From: an uncultured Alphaproteobacteria bacterium
Lineage (GTDB): Bacteria > Pseudomonadota > Alphaproteobacteria > Rhodobacterales > Rhodobacteraceae
Length of the DNA stretch: 34,856 bases
Direction: 5' to 3'
NCBI GenBank assembly: GCA_902584635.1
Contig: CACIAQ010000002.1
Coordinates: 91,147-126,002 of the forward strand
Under the pieces are notes generated by a model. The model made no database searches, was not told the origin of the DNA, and was given only the letters and a program-made list of their open reading frames with translations. This document shows, piece by piece, positions 1 through 6,645 of the stretch. Within the stretch, counting starts at the first letter, position 1. The number at the start of each line of letters is the position of its first letter. The translations under genes were made by a program, and so were the position numbers.

Positions 1-742
1 CCACTATCGCTATAGGTGAGGAAGTCATAATTAGATTCATTACGCCATACGCAATCATTGAACAGCTTATCGAGACAAAAATAACTGGGCTTTTGAAAAT
101 AGTAATAAGCGGTCTGTTTAACTTATAATTATTTTTTATGTTTCCTCGAGATGATTTTGATGGGGGAATAGGTTTGACATAAGACAATATGAAAGGACCT
201 AAGCAATTAAGGATTACTATAGCTAAATAAGAATACAGAAATGGTACAGAATTATTTAGATTTAAAGATATTTTAACAAAAGATGGGCCTAAAATTGCTG
301 CAATTAAGCCGCCCGAAAGAACAGTTGAGATAGCTCGTGCTTTGAACCGGTCTTCGCAACTATCTGTAGCTGCAAACCTGTAAAATGCTTGGGAAGCCAT
401 ATATGTGCCTGAAACAAAGGAGCCCAATAAAAAAATCTCGAATGATCCAAGGAATATTCCTAAGAGCGAAGTCAGAGACCCAATTAACCCCGCTAAGTTC
501 CCAACAATCAATCCAAGTCTTCTGGTTGTTGATTGCATTAGATTGGAAAGAATAGGAGAGCTTACCATTGAACCAACAATTAAAAGTGATATAGGTAAGG
601 TCGCATAGCAAACATTGCTTGCAAGAGATTGCCCAACAAGACCTCCCAAAATAATGTACATAGGCATTTGCGAGCCTAAAACTGCTTGTGCTGTGGCCAA
701 TGCTAAAATATTTCTACGGTTTGCTTGTTTCAATTGACCCAA
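1..742 (-). CDS. MFS-type transporter, partial (C-terminus beyond window)
   Basis: The minus strand is open from the left edge to about 742 and encodes some 247 residues of a very hydrophobic protein. The N-terminal part reads LKQANRRNILALATAQAVLG and is followed by several membrane segments. One loop between helices contains the basic motif QSTTRRLG, like the MFS loop 2-3 motif. This matches the N-terminal half plus the start of the second half of a major facilitator superfamily permease; the substrate cannot be told. No ATG fits, because an in-frame stop lies just upstream. The best starts are TTG at 742-740 or TTG at 733-731, the first overlapping the region of the upstream alkyltransferase stop, so translational coupling is likely. 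It is the last visible gene of the P450/MORN/alkyltransferase run. The call to a transporter is firm; the MFS family is likely; the start is uncertain. Confidence 0.75.
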   Translation of the reverse strand, partial: MGQLKQANRRNILALATAQAVLGSQMPMYIILGGLVGQSLASNVCYATLPISLLIVGSMVSSPILSNLMQSTTRRLGLIVGNLAGLIGSLTSLLGIFLGSFEIFLLGSFVSGTYMASQAFYRFAATDSCEDRFKARAISTVLSGGLIAAILGPSFVKISLNLNNSVPFLYSYLAIVILNCLGPFILSYVKPIPPSKSSRGNIKNNYKLNRPLITIFKSPVIFVSISCSMIAYGVMNLIMTSSPIAIV

Positions 743-743
743 T

Positions 744-1058
744 TTATCCGGAATTTTTTATTTCTTTTTGAAGTAGGTTTTGTTTTGTTTTTATTCCTCC
801 GATGCCACTATAACCCCCCAAAGATCCATCCGATCTTATTACTCTATGACAAGGTATTGGCCCGGGGTATGGATTTTTTCCACAAGCATTCGCTACAGCT
901 CTCGCAGATTTCGGTTTTCCAAGTAAATTTGCAATTTCTGAATACGTTATGGTTGTTCCTGCTTTTATCTTTGCAATCTCGGTCCAGACAGCCAGTTGAA
1001 ATTTTGTTCCGTGGCAGCTTTTTTTATTTATGGTTATTGTTATTTTTTTTTCTTGCAT
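744..1058 (-). CDS. MGMT / alkyltransferase-like DNA-binding protein (short form)
   Basis: The 104-residue protein corresponds to the C-terminal DNA-binding and active-site domain of O6-alkylguanine-DNA alkyltransferases. It has the helix-turn-helix region with TYSEIANLLGKPKSARAVANA and the active-site motif PCHRV with Cys70, followed by GGYSGIGGIKTKQNLL. Family members with Cys in PCHR can transfer an alkyl group from damaged guanine to that cysteine; alkyltransferase-like proteins with another residue there cannot. Since the cysteine is kept, repair activity is plausible. The N-terminal Ada/Ogt domain is absent, which gives a minimal length. Its ATG directly follows the TAA of the MORN-repeat gene with no gap, and its own stop abuts the transporter start, so it is part of a co-transcribed run. 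Confidence 0.88.
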   Translation of the reverse strand: MQEKKITITINKKSCHGTKFQLAVWTEIAKIKAGTTITYSEIANLLGKPKSARAVANACGKNPYPGPIPCHRVIRSDGSLGGYSGIGGIKTKQNLLQKEIKNSG

Positions 1059-1682
1059 TTAGTACAACTCTACTTTTTTAAGTGTACCCATTGCCCAGGT
1101 TTCCCTTTTTATAAGATCGCCTGATTTATCAAATATCTCCAAAAGACCGTTTCTTACCCCATTTTTTTGGAATCCGCTTTCTATCAATTCGCCTGATTCA
1201 AGATAGAATTTCCAAACACCTTCTAGGATGTTATTTTTATACTCTTCCTGAGTCCGAATGTTACCGCTCGGATAATAAAATGCCCAAATCCCTGATTTTT
1301 TGCCTTTGTCGTATACTTCCTCTGATCTCATATTTCCATTATTAAAATAAGTTAACCATTTACCACTCTTTTCGCCCTTGATGTAAGAACCTTTAGCTCG
1401 TAATTTTCCGTTATCATGAAAGTATTCCCAATCTTCTTCTTTAAGCCCATTCAACAATGTTCCAGTATTTTCTACATACCCATTGTTCCAGAAAGTTTTG
1501 ACTAGTCCATTTACAGGGTCCTTATTCTCTTTAAAGTAATAAACGCGATTTTCTCTTAAAAGATCGTTCAAAGATATAAAGTTCTCTAACAGACCTAAGT
1601 TCATTGAAAATAAAAAAGCCACCGTTACAGCGACCAAACTAAAATGTCTCATAGCTTGGATTAATTTAAAAGTTTTTATCAT
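1059..1682 (-). CDS. MORN-repeat (YwqK-like) exported or membrane-anchored protein
   Basis: The 207-residue protein starts with a basic stretch and one hydrophobic segment at about residues 13-33 (HFSLVAVTVAFLFSMNLGLL), which looks like a signal peptide or membrane anchor. From about residue 60 on it consists of tandem repeats of roughly 22-24 residues, each with a W-x-x-Y/F...G and a N/D/S-G core: KTFWNNGYVENTG, WEYFHDNGKLRAKG, WLTYFNNGNMRSEE, WAFYYPSGNIRTQE, WKFYLESGELIESG. This is the MORN_2 pattern seen in proteins often annotated as YwqK family antitoxins. No toxin partner is visible next to it, so the antitoxin label should not be taken literally. It sits 39 bases downstream of the P450 gene and directly abuts the alkyltransferase gene. 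Function unknown. Confidence 0.8.
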   Translation of the reverse strand: MIKTFKLIQAMRHFSLVAVTVAFLFSMNLGLLENFISLNDLLRENRVYYFKENKDPVNGLVKTFWNNGYVENTGTLLNGLKEEDWEYFHDNGKLRAKGSYIKGEKSGKWLTYFNNGNMRSEEVYDKGKKSGIWAFYYPSGNIRTQEEYKNNILEGVWKFYLESGELIESGFQKNGVRNGLLEIFDKSGDLIKRETWAMGTLKKVELY

Positions 1683-1721
1683 ACGTTTTTTTCTTTAAAT
1701 TAAATGTAGTTTAGAGATCAT

Positions 1722-2906
1722 TTAATGCATTTCAACATTTAATGACGTAAGTCCATGAAAGTGATAAGTATCAGCATATTCGGGTTTTTTTAGTATCTTG
1801 ATGTATCGTTTATTTTCAAAAAGGTTTTTTAGTGCTAACTTCACTTCTAAACGAGCCAATGGAGCTCCAAGACAGAAATGCGATCCTGCGCCAAAAGCAT
1901 TGTGAGTTATTGAGGGTCTATTTGAAATGAATTCGGAGGGCCGATCCCATCTACACTGATCTTGTCCAGACGCACCTATTATCAAACTAATCTTTTCTCC
2001 ATGAGAAATCTCTATGTTATCGACAGATAAGTTTTCGTAAGCAAATCTTGTAAATATATGAAGTGGTGGATCATATCTTAAGATCTCTTCTACAATATTT
2101 TGCCAGTCTTTTTCTTTTAAAAATTGGCATTCAACTTTGTTAGTTAGTAATGCTTTAATACCATTACCAATAGAATGAACTGTTGCCTCATGCCCCGCAT
2201 TTAATAACAGAATGCAAGTTGAGATCAATTCATCAAAACTGAGCTTCTGGTTATCTTCTTCTGCATTGATGAGATGAGTAATTAAATCGTCTGCCGGCTT
2301 TGAACGGCGCTCACTCACATATTTTTCAATGTATTCATAGAACTCTATGGAAGATTGGTTTGCTAAGTTCTTAGTATGCTCTGAAATGCCTGCTTGATAC
2401 ACAGCAACCATTGTATTAGACCAGTGTAACAGTTGATCTGACATTTCTTCAGGTATTCCTAAAAGACGAGCAATAGTAATAACTGGAACCTGCTTTGCGT
2501 AATTCTCAATTAGATCTGTTTCTTTATCCCCTATCTTATGTAATAAATCATAACAAAGGGTGTCGATACCTTTAGATATCTTTTGAATGTTTTTGGTAGT
2601 GAATGCGCGCAATACTAATCCTCTTAGTCGGGAATGTCTTTCCCCTTCTAATTCAAGCATTGAGTTTCTCTCAATCCTATAAAAGTTACAAAGTTCTTTT
2701 TCATTCGCTAGTTCAATCTCCGGTGGTAACTCTCTACCAAACCTTTTGTCCTTGAAAATCTTATTTATAGTTTCGAATTTAAAAAATGCCTTCTGATTAT
2801 AATTTTTCCAAAAGCAAAACCCGCCTTCTTTTAAGATTTCGCGATAGAAAACATAGGGATTTTGAACAAATTTTTTTTCAGTGGGGGATTGATCTACTGT
2901 TAACAT
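1722..2906 (-). CDS. Cytochrome P450
   Basis: The 394-residue protein has the usual length of soluble bacterial P450s and all hallmark motifs. The I-helix oxygen-activation motif is AGHEAT (around residue 237), the K-helix motif ExxR is EILR in EEILRYDPPLH, and the haem-binding loop is FGAGSHFCLGAPLAR (residues 338-352) with Cys345 as the axial thiolate. The N-terminus lacks a membrane anchor, so it is a cytoplasmic class I enzyme that needs ferredoxin and ferredoxin reductase; neither is encoded nearby. The substrate cannot be deduced. It reads first in a run with the MORN protein, the alkyltransferase and the MFS permease, which hints at modification and transport of a small molecule, but that is inference. 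It is divergent from the M20 amidohydrolase, with 90 bases between the two starts. Confidence 0.95.
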   Translation of the reverse strand: MLTVDQSPTEKKFVQNPYVFYREILKEGGFCFWKNYNQKAFFKFETINKIFKDKRFGRELPPEIELANEKELCNFYRIERNSMLELEGERHSRLRGLVLRAFTTKNIQKISKGIDTLCYDLLHKIGDKETDLIENYAKQVPVITIARLLGIPEEMSDQLLHWSNTMVAVYQAGISEHTKNLANQSSIEFYEYIEKYVSERRSKPADDLITHLINAEEDNQKLSFDELISTCILLLNAGHEATVHSIGNGIKALLTNKVECQFLKEKDWQNIVEEILRYDPPLHIFTRFAYENLSVDNIEISHGEKISLIIGASGQDQCRWDRPSEFISNRPSITHNAFGAGSHFCLGAPLARLEVKLALKNLFENKRYIKILKKPEYADTYHFHGLTSLNVEMH

Positions 2907-2996
2907 TCTTTACTTGTGCTTCAAAATACTTTTAAAATAATTCAAGCATGTTATCGTATTATTATAACGACAGTTATCATAAAAATAGAAGTTGCC

Positions 2997-4160
2997 ATGC
3001 CGATAATCAATAGAATAGCAGATTACTTTGATGAGATGCAAGGATGGAGGCATCATATCCATGCTAATCCGGAACTGGGATTTGATTGTTTCGAGACAGC
3101 AAAGTTTGTTAAGTCGAAACTAGAAGGGTTTGGTGTAGATGAAATCCATCCCCAAATAGCAAAAACAGGGCTTGTTGCAATAATTAAAGGTAAATCTTAT
3201 GGAAAAACAATTGGTCTCAGAGCTGATATGGATGCATTGCCGTTAGCAGAATTAACAAATAAAAAATATAGATCCAAACAAGAAGGTGTGATGCACGCTT
3301 GTGGGCATGACGGACACACTACTATGCTTTTAGGGGCTGCTAAATATTTATGCGAGACCAGGAATTTTTCTGGAAATGTAGCCTTGATTTTCCAACCAGC
3401 TGAGGAAGGCGGGGGAGGAGCCAAAGTAATGTGTAGTGAAGGCATTATGGAGAAGTTTCGGATTGATGAAGTTTATGGGATTCACAATGATCCCGGTTCT
3501 CCTTTAGGTGTTTTTAAAACTTGTATCGGTCCCAACATGGCTGCAGCAGATGATTTTGTGATTAAAATAATTGGTCAAGGAGGTCATGCGGCGGAGCCTG
3601 AAGAAACAATTGACCCACTTGTAATTGGGGTACAGCTTGTTCAAGCTATACAAACGATTTCCTCCAGAAATCTACCGGCTTTAGAAAAAGTAGTAATCTC
3701 TATTACCCAGTTTCATGCAGGGACAACACACAACATTGTTCCTAACAATACATTTATCAATGGAACTGTTCGAACTTTATCTAAAGAAGCACAAAGAGTC
3801 GTTGTAAAAAGGCTAAAGGAACTATGCAAGGGTTATAGTAAAGGATATGGAGGGAAAATTAAATTAAACTATAACTATGGTTACCCTCCTACCGTAAATC
3901 ATCAAAGAGAAACAAAATTTGCTGCCGATGTGGCTAAAGAGATAGTAGGTGCGGAAAAAGTAGATATTGATGCTCAGCCAATAATGGCGTCTGAGGACTT
4001 TTCATATATGGTAGAGGAACGCCCTGGATGCTATTTCCATGTTGGGCAGGGTGTTGGAGCAGCTGTCCACAACCCAGAGTATGATTTTAATGATGACCTC
4101 TCACCGATAGGAGCAAGTTTTTTTGCGAAATTGGTTGAAAAATCAAATCCAGTCTCATAA
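2997..4160 (+). CDS. M20 family amidohydrolase (hippurate hydrolase / N-acyl amino acid deacylase type)
   Basis: The protein of 387 residues carries the M20 metallopeptidase pattern: RHHIHANPELGF (residues 18-29), GLRADMDALP, the metal-binding MHACGHDGHT with Cys102 and His104, and QPAEEGGGG with Glu136 and Glu137. These match the HipO/AbgB/IAA-amino acid hydrolase group, which splits N-acyl or N-aryl amides of amino acids in the cytoplasm. The dimerisation (lid) domain is present (GQGGHAAEPEETIDP) and the C-terminal metal ligand lies in ASEDFSYM. I chose ATG at 2997 because the frame upstream, although open to a TTG at 2916, encodes a non-homologous stretch, and family members begin at about this point. 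A possible promoter (TTCAAG, 16 bases, TATAAC at 2963-2968) lies in the gap shared with the P450 gene. Its substrate is not predictable. Confidence 0.93.
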   Translation: MPIINRIADYFDEMQGWRHHIHANPELGFDCFETAKFVKSKLEGFGVDEIHPQIAKTGLVAIIKGKSYGKTIGLRADMDALPLAELTNKKYRSKQEGVMHACGHDGHTTMLLGAAKYLCETRNFSGNVALIFQPAEEGGGGAKVMCSEGIMEKFRIDEVYGIHNDPGSPLGVFKTCIGPNMAAADDFVIKIIGQGGHAAEPEETIDPLVIGVQLVQAIQTISSRNLPALEKVVISITQFHAGTTHNIVPNNTFINGTVRTLSKEAQRVVVKRLKELCKGYSKGYGGKIKLNYNYGYPPTVNHQRETKFAADVAKEIVGAEKVDIDAQPIMASEDFSYMVEERPGCYFHVGQGVGAAVHNPEYDFNDDLSPIGASFFAKLVEKSNPVS

Positions 4161-4425
4161 GTCTATGGCCATTTATCTATTTACTAGAATGAAGATCCAG
4201 GACTTTTTAAGAATTGAATTTCTGATTTTGTTGACGTTCTACCTAAAATAGCATTTCTGTGTGGAAGCCTGTCAAATCTGGCAATAATATTTTTGAGTTT
4301 CAGCGCTCACTGGTGACTTTCTGGGAAGTGGATTCGAAATAATGGCAAAGACATTTTTTAACTTTTAAATTCTTACTATGCATCAATGGTATTAAGATGA
4401 AGCGTGATTTTTCATTTTTTTGCAT

Positions 4426-4564
4426 TGGCTGATATTAAATTTGTATAAACAATTTAAGTAGGTTCTTAAGGCAAGTATGTCTCCTGAAAAGGACCTCGGT
4501 GTTTCTCAAAAAACATTTCTAGTAAATTGATCAGTTAATATGATAAGAGCTAACAAATCATCTA
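4426..4564 (+). pseudogene. Eroded IS1595/ISXO2-like transposase trace
   Basis: The plus-strand frame through 4477 reads MSPEKDLGVSQKTFLVN and then stops at 4528. KDLGVSQKT matches the helix-turn-helix signature of IS1595-family transposases, where I recall a pattern like S-S-x-x-L-x-K-D-L-G-V-T-Q-K-T-A-W-F. Reading upstream in the same frame through a TAG stop at 4459, a tryptophan at 4426 lies 22 residues before the Asp, the spacing expected for the conserved Trp that opens this region. Downstream the same frame, after the stop, gives MIRA where HRIRE is expected. There is no start, no DDE domain and no terminal repeats, so only a decayed fragment remains. The whole gene-free stretch 4161-4578 shows nothing else I can recognise. 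The match rests on memory of the family and is short. Confidence 0.4.
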
Positions 4565-4578
4565 AAGATCTTTGCCAA

Positions 4579-4776
4579 TTATTCAAATGTCCAAGCACCG
4601 CGTCTTTCATGAGATTGCCATAATTTTTTTAATTTGGTAGTCGAAATACTATATTTTTTGATCCAATCTTTTGGATTACAGTCTTCTAATAGAAAATTTA
4701 ATATTTTATTTATTTTCTTTTCATAATTTAACTGAAGAAAATGGAAAAGTTTCCTTTCGTTTAATATTGTAACCAT
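4579..4776 (-). CDS. Hypothetical small protein, possibly a remnant
   Basis: An open frame of 65 codons starts with ATG at 4776 and ends at 4579. The product is basic and helical-looking, rich in Lys, Leu and Asn, with a C-terminal part KDWIKKYSISTTKLKKLW that could be a helix-turn-helix-like or fragmentary element. I recognise no family. It lies in an AT-rich stretch with gene debris on one side and the DUF952 gene on the other; the gap to that gene's stop is 16 bases. In DNA of this composition a frame of this size can occur by chance, so it may not be expressed. Confidence 0.3.
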   Translation of the reverse strand: MVTILNERKLFHFLQLNYEKKINKILNFLLEDCNPKDWIKKYSISTTKLKKLWQSHERRGAWTFE

Positions 4777-4792
4777 TTTTATAAACAGTTAA

Positions 4793-5137
4793 CTAATCAT
4801 TATACACGGCCTTGGGAATAATATGGGTTCCTTCAGCATCCACAATAATTCTATAAACATTTGTAACCGTGCTTAAAGGCAATGGTGCATATAAATGTGG
4901 GAATAACTGGTTGTTTCTACTTATTTCCCATTCTATCTCTAAATCGTTGGTTTCTACTTCTAGCAAATACAACGGACTTTTTAATTTGAAATGTTTTTCT
5001 AAGGTTTCGTTCAATTGTTCTGAAGTAGAAAAGTGAATAAATCCATCTCTTAGATCACTTTTTGATCCTGCAAAAAAATCATTGTTTTTTGCACCTTCCC
5101 ATTCATCCTTTTCACATACTTTAAAAACCTTACCCAT
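4793..5137 (-). CDS. DUF952 family protein
   Basis: The 114-residue protein matches the DUF952 family: an N-terminal VFKVCEKDEWEGAKNN, the motif LRDGFIHFSTSEQLNETLEKHF in the centre, LLEVETNDLE and then FPHLYAPLPLSTVTNVYRI near the C-terminus. Family members are small cytoplasmic proteins with an ADP-ribosyltransferase-like fold in available structures, but no confirmed activity is known to me. The conserved DGFIHxS and FPHLYxxLP elements are intact. The start ATG at 5137 lies 7 bases after the stop of the b561-like gene, on the same strand, so the two are probably co-transcribed. The neighbourhood does not suggest a specific job. Confidence 0.85.
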   Translation of the reverse strand: MGKVFKVCEKDEWEGAKNNDFFAGSKSDLRDGFIHFSTSEQLNETLEKHFKLKSPLYLLEVETNDLEIEWEISRNNQLFPHLYAPLPLSTVTNVYRIIVDAEGTHIIPKAVYND

Positions 5138-5144
5138 TGCTTAT

Positions 5145-5648
5145 CTATTTATCGTTCTCCTTCAGAAAGGGAACCATAGAGCTCCAAACAAAATCATTCT
5201 GGCTCCGATGGTATATTGCGGCCAATATGTGAATTGAAATCAACCAAAATACAGGAGAGAAAAGCAATTCGTGGAGCCAAATTATAGTTTCAATGAAAAG
5301 GCCGTTTTTATAACCCAGCCAGAAAAGGAACCCAATTCCTAAGCCTGAAGCTGCTATTCCTGAGAGAAAAAAAAACATCGAAATACGGACAAATTTTGCA
5401 GCTATAAGTTGTATTTTGGGAGCATTAGAAGGAAGTGCAGTTTTATATACTTTTTTCATGTAAATGAGGCGGAACAAGATAAAAATCAAAAAAATCAAAG
5501 CAAAAAAGATCTCTGATTTAAGAAGTCCCAAATCATTTAACTGTTCTTTTCTTTCTATCTGTTTATAAACTCCATACACAAATAAAACAACAAATAACCA
5601 ATCTAAAGACTTTACAAATAAATTGTGCTGTAATCTTTCCTGTGCCAA
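5145..5648 (-). CDS. Cytochrome b561-like membrane protein with missing haem ligands
   Basis: The 167-residue protein has four predicted membrane helices and follows the order of bacterial b561 (CybB-type) proteins. Helix 4 has WLHELLFSPVFWLISIHILAAIYHR, which keeps the HE and HI/HV histidines and the terminal YHR, and helix 2 ends in FRLIY as in the family. However, where helix 1 normally has a His in a LHW-type motif the sequence reads SLDWLF, and where helix 3 normally has an AHLVHW-type segment it reads AAKFVRISMF. Two of the regions that supply haem ligands therefore lack histidine. Normal b561 proteins are inner-membrane dihaem electron carriers; this one may bind fewer haems or none. 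It is followed by the DUF952 gene after 7 bases. Confidence 0.75.
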   Translation of the reverse strand: MAQERLQHNLFVKSLDWLFVVLFVYGVYKQIERKEQLNDLGLLKSEIFFALIFLIFILFRLIYMKKVYKTALPSNAPKIQLIAAKFVRISMFFFLSGIAASGLGIGFLFWLGYKNGLFIETIIWLHELLFSPVFWLISIHILAAIYHRSQNDFVWSSMVPFLKENDK

Positions 5649-5723
5649 CTGATTTATTATTCCTTGTTAGGAGCTATGAGATGTTTTTCCCAGTTGATTG
5701 GGTTGAGTAAGATCTTATTATAT

Positions 5724-5915
5724 CTACTTGTAATTCTGCCTCAAGTGAAATGCGTTTGTGGTATTTGATAGCAAAAGCAGTTGCAAAAAAGTCATATCAT
5801 AAGCAAATTCGTTGCGTTTTTGTATGTACAACTCTTCTGCTAAATCTACAGCGTTAGTTTTCTTTTTAGTAAGTAGTGATTTTTCGATGTACTTCTTCTC
5901 ACTACTAATCCACAC
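5724..5915 (-). pseudogene. Tyrosine recombinase (integrase) N-terminal arm-domain remnant
   Basis: The minus-strand frame 5915-5724 encodes ISSEKKYIEKSLLTKKKT followed by NAVDLAEELYIQKRNE. The pattern (aromatic/basic strand, KSL-x-TK, then an Ala/Asp-x-x-AEELY helix) is typical of the arm-type DNA-binding N-terminus of phage and island integrases in alphaproteobacteria. The remaining catalytic domain with its R...HxxR...Y residues is absent, and after the fragment the frame ends in a stop at 5724. An in-frame stop also lies a few codons upstream, and no convincing start is seen. I read it as the left-over of an integration event. The family call is from pattern memory and could be wrong given only about 35 informative residues. 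Confidence 0.4.
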
Positions 5916-5987
5916 TCTAAATTACCAAACACCAAACTTGTTTTTTTTTCAAAGACTGCTTTTTAACCAAAAATAGGAACTCTATCT

Positions 5988-6200
5988 TTAGTAAAAATTA
6001 AAAGTATTGAGTGACTCAAATATCATCAGCGGTTCTTTTATTTTTCGCGCTATCACCATAAACAATCGTACGTCTTCAATATTTTTTGTTGCCACAGAAC
6101 CAGCTCCAATTATTACTTTTTTACCAATTCTAATACCAGGTAAAATTGTTGCTCCACCACTAATGGAGGTGCCTTCACCAATATATGTTGTTTGTTTCAC
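5988..6200 (-). pseudogene. Hexapeptide-repeat acetyltransferase fragment
   Basis: The frame from 6200 (GTG) to 5988 encodes the last coils of a left-handed beta-helix acyltransferase: YIGEGTSISGGATILPGIRI, then GKKVIIGAGSVATKNIEDV. The repeats [LIV]-G-x-x-x-x follow the pattern seen at the C-terminus of CysE/WbbJ/NeuD-type O- or N-acetyltransferases. An in-frame TGA lies six codons upstream of the GTG and no earlier coils of the helix are found in any frame, so most of the gene is missing. The C-terminal residues (FMVIARKIKEPLMIFESL) deviate from the normal GNPAK ending. Intact homologues decorate surface polysaccharides, which agrees with the FkbM gene next door, but this fragment is unlikely to work. 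Confidence 0.65.
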
Positions 6201-6232
6201 TTGATTTGTGAATTTTCATATGCTTCATAATA

Positions 6233-6313
6233 GTTGCTGTAGTTTCTAACTTTCTTTCTAACATTTTGGAAGTTAGCAAGTACAAGCAACCAAGAAAGTT
6301 CTAGTTTCTAACT
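6233..6313. repeat. Nested inverted and direct repeats
   Basis: Three repeats are interleaved. GTTGCTGTAGTTTCTAACT at 6233-6251 is an imperfect inverted match (one gap, two mismatches) to 6271-6290. AACTTTCTT at 6248-6256 is a perfect inverted match to 6292-6300. TAGTTTCTAACT at 6240-6251 is repeated exactly, in direct orientation, at 6302-6313. No coding frame crosses the stretch. It could be a folded RNA, or the end of a lost mobile element, since it lies beside the acetyltransferase fragment. Confidence 0.6.
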
Positions 6314-6427
6314 ATTATAAAACTTAGTAACCTATATAAATCAAGAATTGACAAGGTATTAACTATTCTCACCCAATTAATTATTGATTTCATGAGAGAT
6401 CAAAATTTATACTATTTCTATTTAATT

Positions 6428-6551
6428 TAATAAATCTTGATTATCTATTTTTATCTAAATTGTAATCGAGCTAAAAATCTCATTTTGAGATGAAAGTTTG
6501 TATTTGTTTCTCTTATTGGAAAAATACTATAATAAAAATCAAGATTTATTA
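6428..6551. repeat. 15-base perfect inverted repeat, 94-base spacer
   Basis: TAATAAATCTTGATT at 6428-6442 is the exact reverse complement of 6537-6551. The interior holds a small hairpin at 6477-6491. In DNA this AT-rich some inverted matches occur by chance, but 15 perfect bases within 125 is more than expected. It may be a remnant of mobile-element ends or a structured leader upstream of fkbM. Confidence 0.55.
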
Positions 6552-6645
6552 TTTATTGTACAGCATATAGGCTAGCACATGATAGCGAGTATTTTTAAAG
6601 AGAAATATTTTTAGATAATTAGCTAAGGTGAGGCGTGGTTTTTAA

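Larger units (their letters stand above)
6201..6645. other. Gene-free AT-rich spacer upstream of fkbM
   Basis: About 445 bases without any credible coding frame on either strand. It is among the most AT-rich parts of the window and contains the two inverted-repeat structures listed separately, plus a small perfect hairpin ATCTCA-TTT-TGAGAT at 6477-6491. It must contain the fkbM promoter, but several AT-rich hexamers could serve and I cannot pick one. A stretch AAGGTGAGG near 6626-6634 precedes the fkbM ATG by about a dozen bases and may be its ribosome binding site. Confidence 0.6.

Noticed and set aside
360-611. Minus-strand frame of 83 codons inside the left-edge transporter
   Set aside because: It lies in another frame of the same strand as the transporter, whose hydrophobic helices are uninterrupted from position 1; the 83-codon frame shows no family features.
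725-1081. Plus-strand frame of 118 codons with hydrophobic composition
   Set aside because: It is the antisense of the alkyltransferase gene; its Phe/Leu richness comes from Lys/Glu-rich codons on the true strand.
6201-6645. CRISPR array or tandem repeats in the AT-rich spacer
   Set aside because: Repeats here are inverted or single direct copies, without regular repeat-spacer units.
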